Positions 5,078-6,319 of a stretch of 6,319 nucleotides of DNA are shown here, one piece after another. Every line of letters begins with the position of its first letter. Positions within the stretch are counted from its first letter, which is position 1. Location: positions 1 through 6,319 of the forward strand of contig JAIRQI010000009.1 in assembly GCA_031256575.1 (NCBI GenBank), given 5' to 3'. The notes under the pieces were generated by a model that had not been told where the DNA came from, did not search any database, and saw nothing but the letters and a program-made list of their open reading frames with translations. Origin of the DNA: Coriobacteriales bacterium (GTDB taxonomy: Bacteria > Actinomycetota > Coriobacteriia > Coriobacteriales > UBA8131). The translations under genes and the position numbers were made by a program.

Positions 5078-6292
5078 TCAGTGATTGTAGGTCAGGTCAA
5101 AATCGTATTCGTCTAAGATGACCGGATTGGCATCGTAGTAGGTATCGTCATCAATTACCAGCAAGGTGCCAACCCAGCGGTTCAAGGCATCCGGGCCATC
5201 CAAAAATTCGATGTAGACCACACCAGAGTCAGTGCGGCCAGGTTCGGTACGCAAGACCGAAACAAAGACCTCATCATATGGAGCCACCCGGCCATCGAAG
5301 CTGTTGTCCGCAAATATCAGGTATATAGCATTGCTGGATTTATTAATGATATACAAATCTACCTGGACGGTAGTCGTACCATCATTTTCATAGTAGGGGG
5401 TCACCTCACCGACACCGACTACCACGTAATCATTGGAGACAATCGCCGTATAACCACTAGGCAACTCATTGGAGGCGACTCCACCGCTCCAACCAGAAGT
5501 AGTACCACCGTTCATGAAATTGACGATCACGAAGATACCGACGCCAATAGCGCAGGCAGCTAAAATGCCAATAATCAAGAAAATTAGCCAGGTCTTCTTT
5601 TTCTTTGGTGGAGCTTGATAAGGAACAGGCTGGGGAGCATAACTTGGTTGTCCCTGCTGTTGGGGAGTGCTTTGGTAGGGATCATAGGTCTGCTGCATCG
5701 GAGGTGCTTGAGAGTAGTCTACAGCTGGAGCCGCAGGAATCGGAGCCGGAGCATAATCTGGCGCCGGAGCTGGTTGGCTAGTAGGAGCATAACTCGGAGC
5801 TGGTGCAGGTTGGGTAGCAGGCGCATAGCTCGGAGCCGGTGTTGGCTGGGCTGCGGGTGCCGCATAATCAGGAGCTGCTGGAGAAGTATATCCCGGGGCA
5901 GCCGCTGGTGCCGCAGGGGCAGCCGCCGGTGCTGCTGGAGCATACTCCGGAGTTGCTGGTGTAGCTGGAGTATAGTCGTAGCTGCCTGGTGCCGCAGGAG
6001 CGTATCCTGGGGCAGCCGATGGAGCAGGAGCACTCGGAGCGGAGGTAGCAGCAGCGTAGCCTGGCGCAGAAGTAGCTGGGTCATATGAGGGAGCAGTATA
6101 ACTACCACTGCTGCTGTCTTGCCAAGATGAGTAGTTTGTCTCCTGGCTACCGTACGCTGGTTCAGCTGACGGAATCACCGGAGTTACAGGAGCCGCTGGT
6201 ATCGTTGGCTCAGGAGCATCTAGTACGGTTCCGCAATAGGTGCAGAACCTTGAGTCATCAGATATCTCCTGATGGCAGTGCTTGCATATCAT
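5078..6292 (-). CDS. Membrane-anchored zinc-ribbon protein with Pro/Ala-rich linker and external beta-rich domain
   Basis: This 404-residue protein has unknown function. Residues 1-21 form a zinc ribbon with two CXXC pairs (Cys3/6 and Cys17/20). Residues about 28-229 are a Pro/Ala/Ser/Tyr/Gln-rich, presumably disordered linker with many APxYAP-like units, including three 12-residue repeats at 149-184. KKKK (230-233) precedes one hydrophobic span, WLIFLIIGILAACAIGVGIF and on to about 259. The positive-inside rule places the zinc ribbon in the cytoplasm and the C-terminal 145 residues outside. That domain alternates beta-like stretches (VQVDLYIINKSSNAIYLIF, SGVVYIEFLDG) and resembles the Ig-like output domains of zinc-ribbon membrane proteins in Clostridia and Coriobacteriia; this likeness is from memory. 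The start ATG at 6292 is supported by AGAGGT upstream and by the zinc ribbon beginning at residue 3. No signal peptide or catalytic motif is seen. A sensory or envelope-stress role is possible but unproven. Confidence 0.85.
   Translation of the reverse strand: MICKHCHQEISDDSRFCTYCGTVLDAPEPTIPAAPVTPVIPSAEPAYGSQETNYSSWQDSSSGSYTAPSYDPATSAPGYAAATSAPSAPAPSAAPGYAPAAPGSYDYTPATPATPEYAPAAPAAAPAAPAAAPGYTSPAAPDYAAPAAQPTPAPSYAPATQPAPAPSYAPTSQPAPAPDYAPAPIPAAPAVDYSQAPPMQQTYDPYQSTPQQQGQPSYAPQPVPYQAPPKKKKTWLIFLIIGILAACAIGVGIFVIVNFMNGGTTSGWSGGVASNELPSGYTAIVSNDYVVVGVGEVTPYYENDGTTTVQVDLYIINKSSNAIYLIFADNSFDGRVAPYDEVFVSVLRTEPGRTDSGVVYIEFLDGPDALNRWVGTLLVIDDDTYYDANPVILDEYDFDLTYNH
5741..5848 (-). repeat. Three tandem 36-base repeats encoding QPxPAPxYAPxx
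   Basis: On the minus strand these bases encode QPTPAPSYAPAT, QPAPAPSYAPTS and QPAPAPDYAPAP (residues 149-184 of the zinc-ribbon protein). They are the most regular part of a longer Pro/Ala-rich tract. The 36-base period is in frame, so copy-number changes would alter linker length without breaking the gene. Confidence 0.85.
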
Positions 6293-6297
6293 ATTGG

Positions 6298-6303
6298 ACC
6301 TCT
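6298..6303 (-). promoter_or_regulatory. Ribosome binding site of the zinc-ribbon protein gene
   Basis: AGAGGT on the minus strand ends 5 bases before the ATG at 6292-6290. It sits in a purine-rich stretch (GAAAGAGAAAGAGGT). It confirms the start; the promoter would lie beyond the window edge. Confidence 0.75.
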
Positions 6304-6319
6304 TTCTCTTTCAGGAAGC

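Noticed and set aside
5741..5848. Possible CRISPR-like array from the 36-base period
   Set aside because: Repeats are directly adjacent without spacers, keep a coding frame, and translate to a regular Pro/Ala/Tyr unit, so this is a protein repeat.
5615..6108. Open frames of 157 (+) and 129 (-) residues rich in Arg/Ser or Leu/Arg/Gln
   Set aside because: They are shadows of the Pro/Ala-rich repeat coding region of the zinc-ribbon protein in other frames. Repetitive G/C-rich codons keep several frames open.

Overview
This window looks like a bacterial chromosome segment of moderate GC content. It carries two housekeeping genes (the 3' end of a B12-dependent ribonucleotide reductase, then a complete mfd), a small toxin-antitoxin operon, and a membrane-anchored zinc-ribbon protein. 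The Mfd helicase motifs (NPHTNTLIIEDSQRLG, YQLKGRVGR) and the style of the zinc-ribbon protein recall Coriobacteriia (Actinomycetota), mostly gut or mucosal anaerobes. This assignment comes from remembered family resemblance and was not searched. A Clostridia-like host cannot be excluded.

Layout. Bases 1-534 (+) encode the C-terminal 177 residues of NrdJ, including the Cys-rich redox tail. A 122-base gap with a weak hairpin follows. mfd occupies 657-4442 (+) and encodes a 1261-residue transcription-repair coupling factor. Everything to its right is on the minus strand. brnA (4471-4695) and brnT (4685-4969) form a type II toxin-antitoxin pair, toxin gene first, with an 11-base overlap. They sit in DNA visibly richer in A/T than their neighbours. 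The 108 bases at 4970-5077 hold the brnTA promoter, candidate operator repeats, and the terminator of the next gene. A 404-residue zinc-ribbon / Pro-Ala-rich / single-span membrane protein fills 5078-6292 (-), with its ribosome binding site near the window edge.

How the genes relate. NrdJ (dNTP supply) and Mfd (transcription-coupled repair) are co-oriented and both serve DNA maintenance, but no shared control can be read from the sequence. mfd and brnA converge with 28 bases between them and no obvious terminator. The brnTA operon looks like a self-contained accessory module. It has a near-consensus promoter only 6 bases before the toxin ATG (so probably leaderless) and a perfect 7-bp inverted repeat over the -35 box, a natural candidate for autorepression. 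The antitoxin has a strong Shine-Dalgarno sequence while the toxin has none. No CRISPR array, tRNA, rRNA, insertion sequence or clearly new system was seen. The most interesting points are the brnTA control region and the low-complexity insertions in NrdJ, Mfd and the zinc-ribbon protein.
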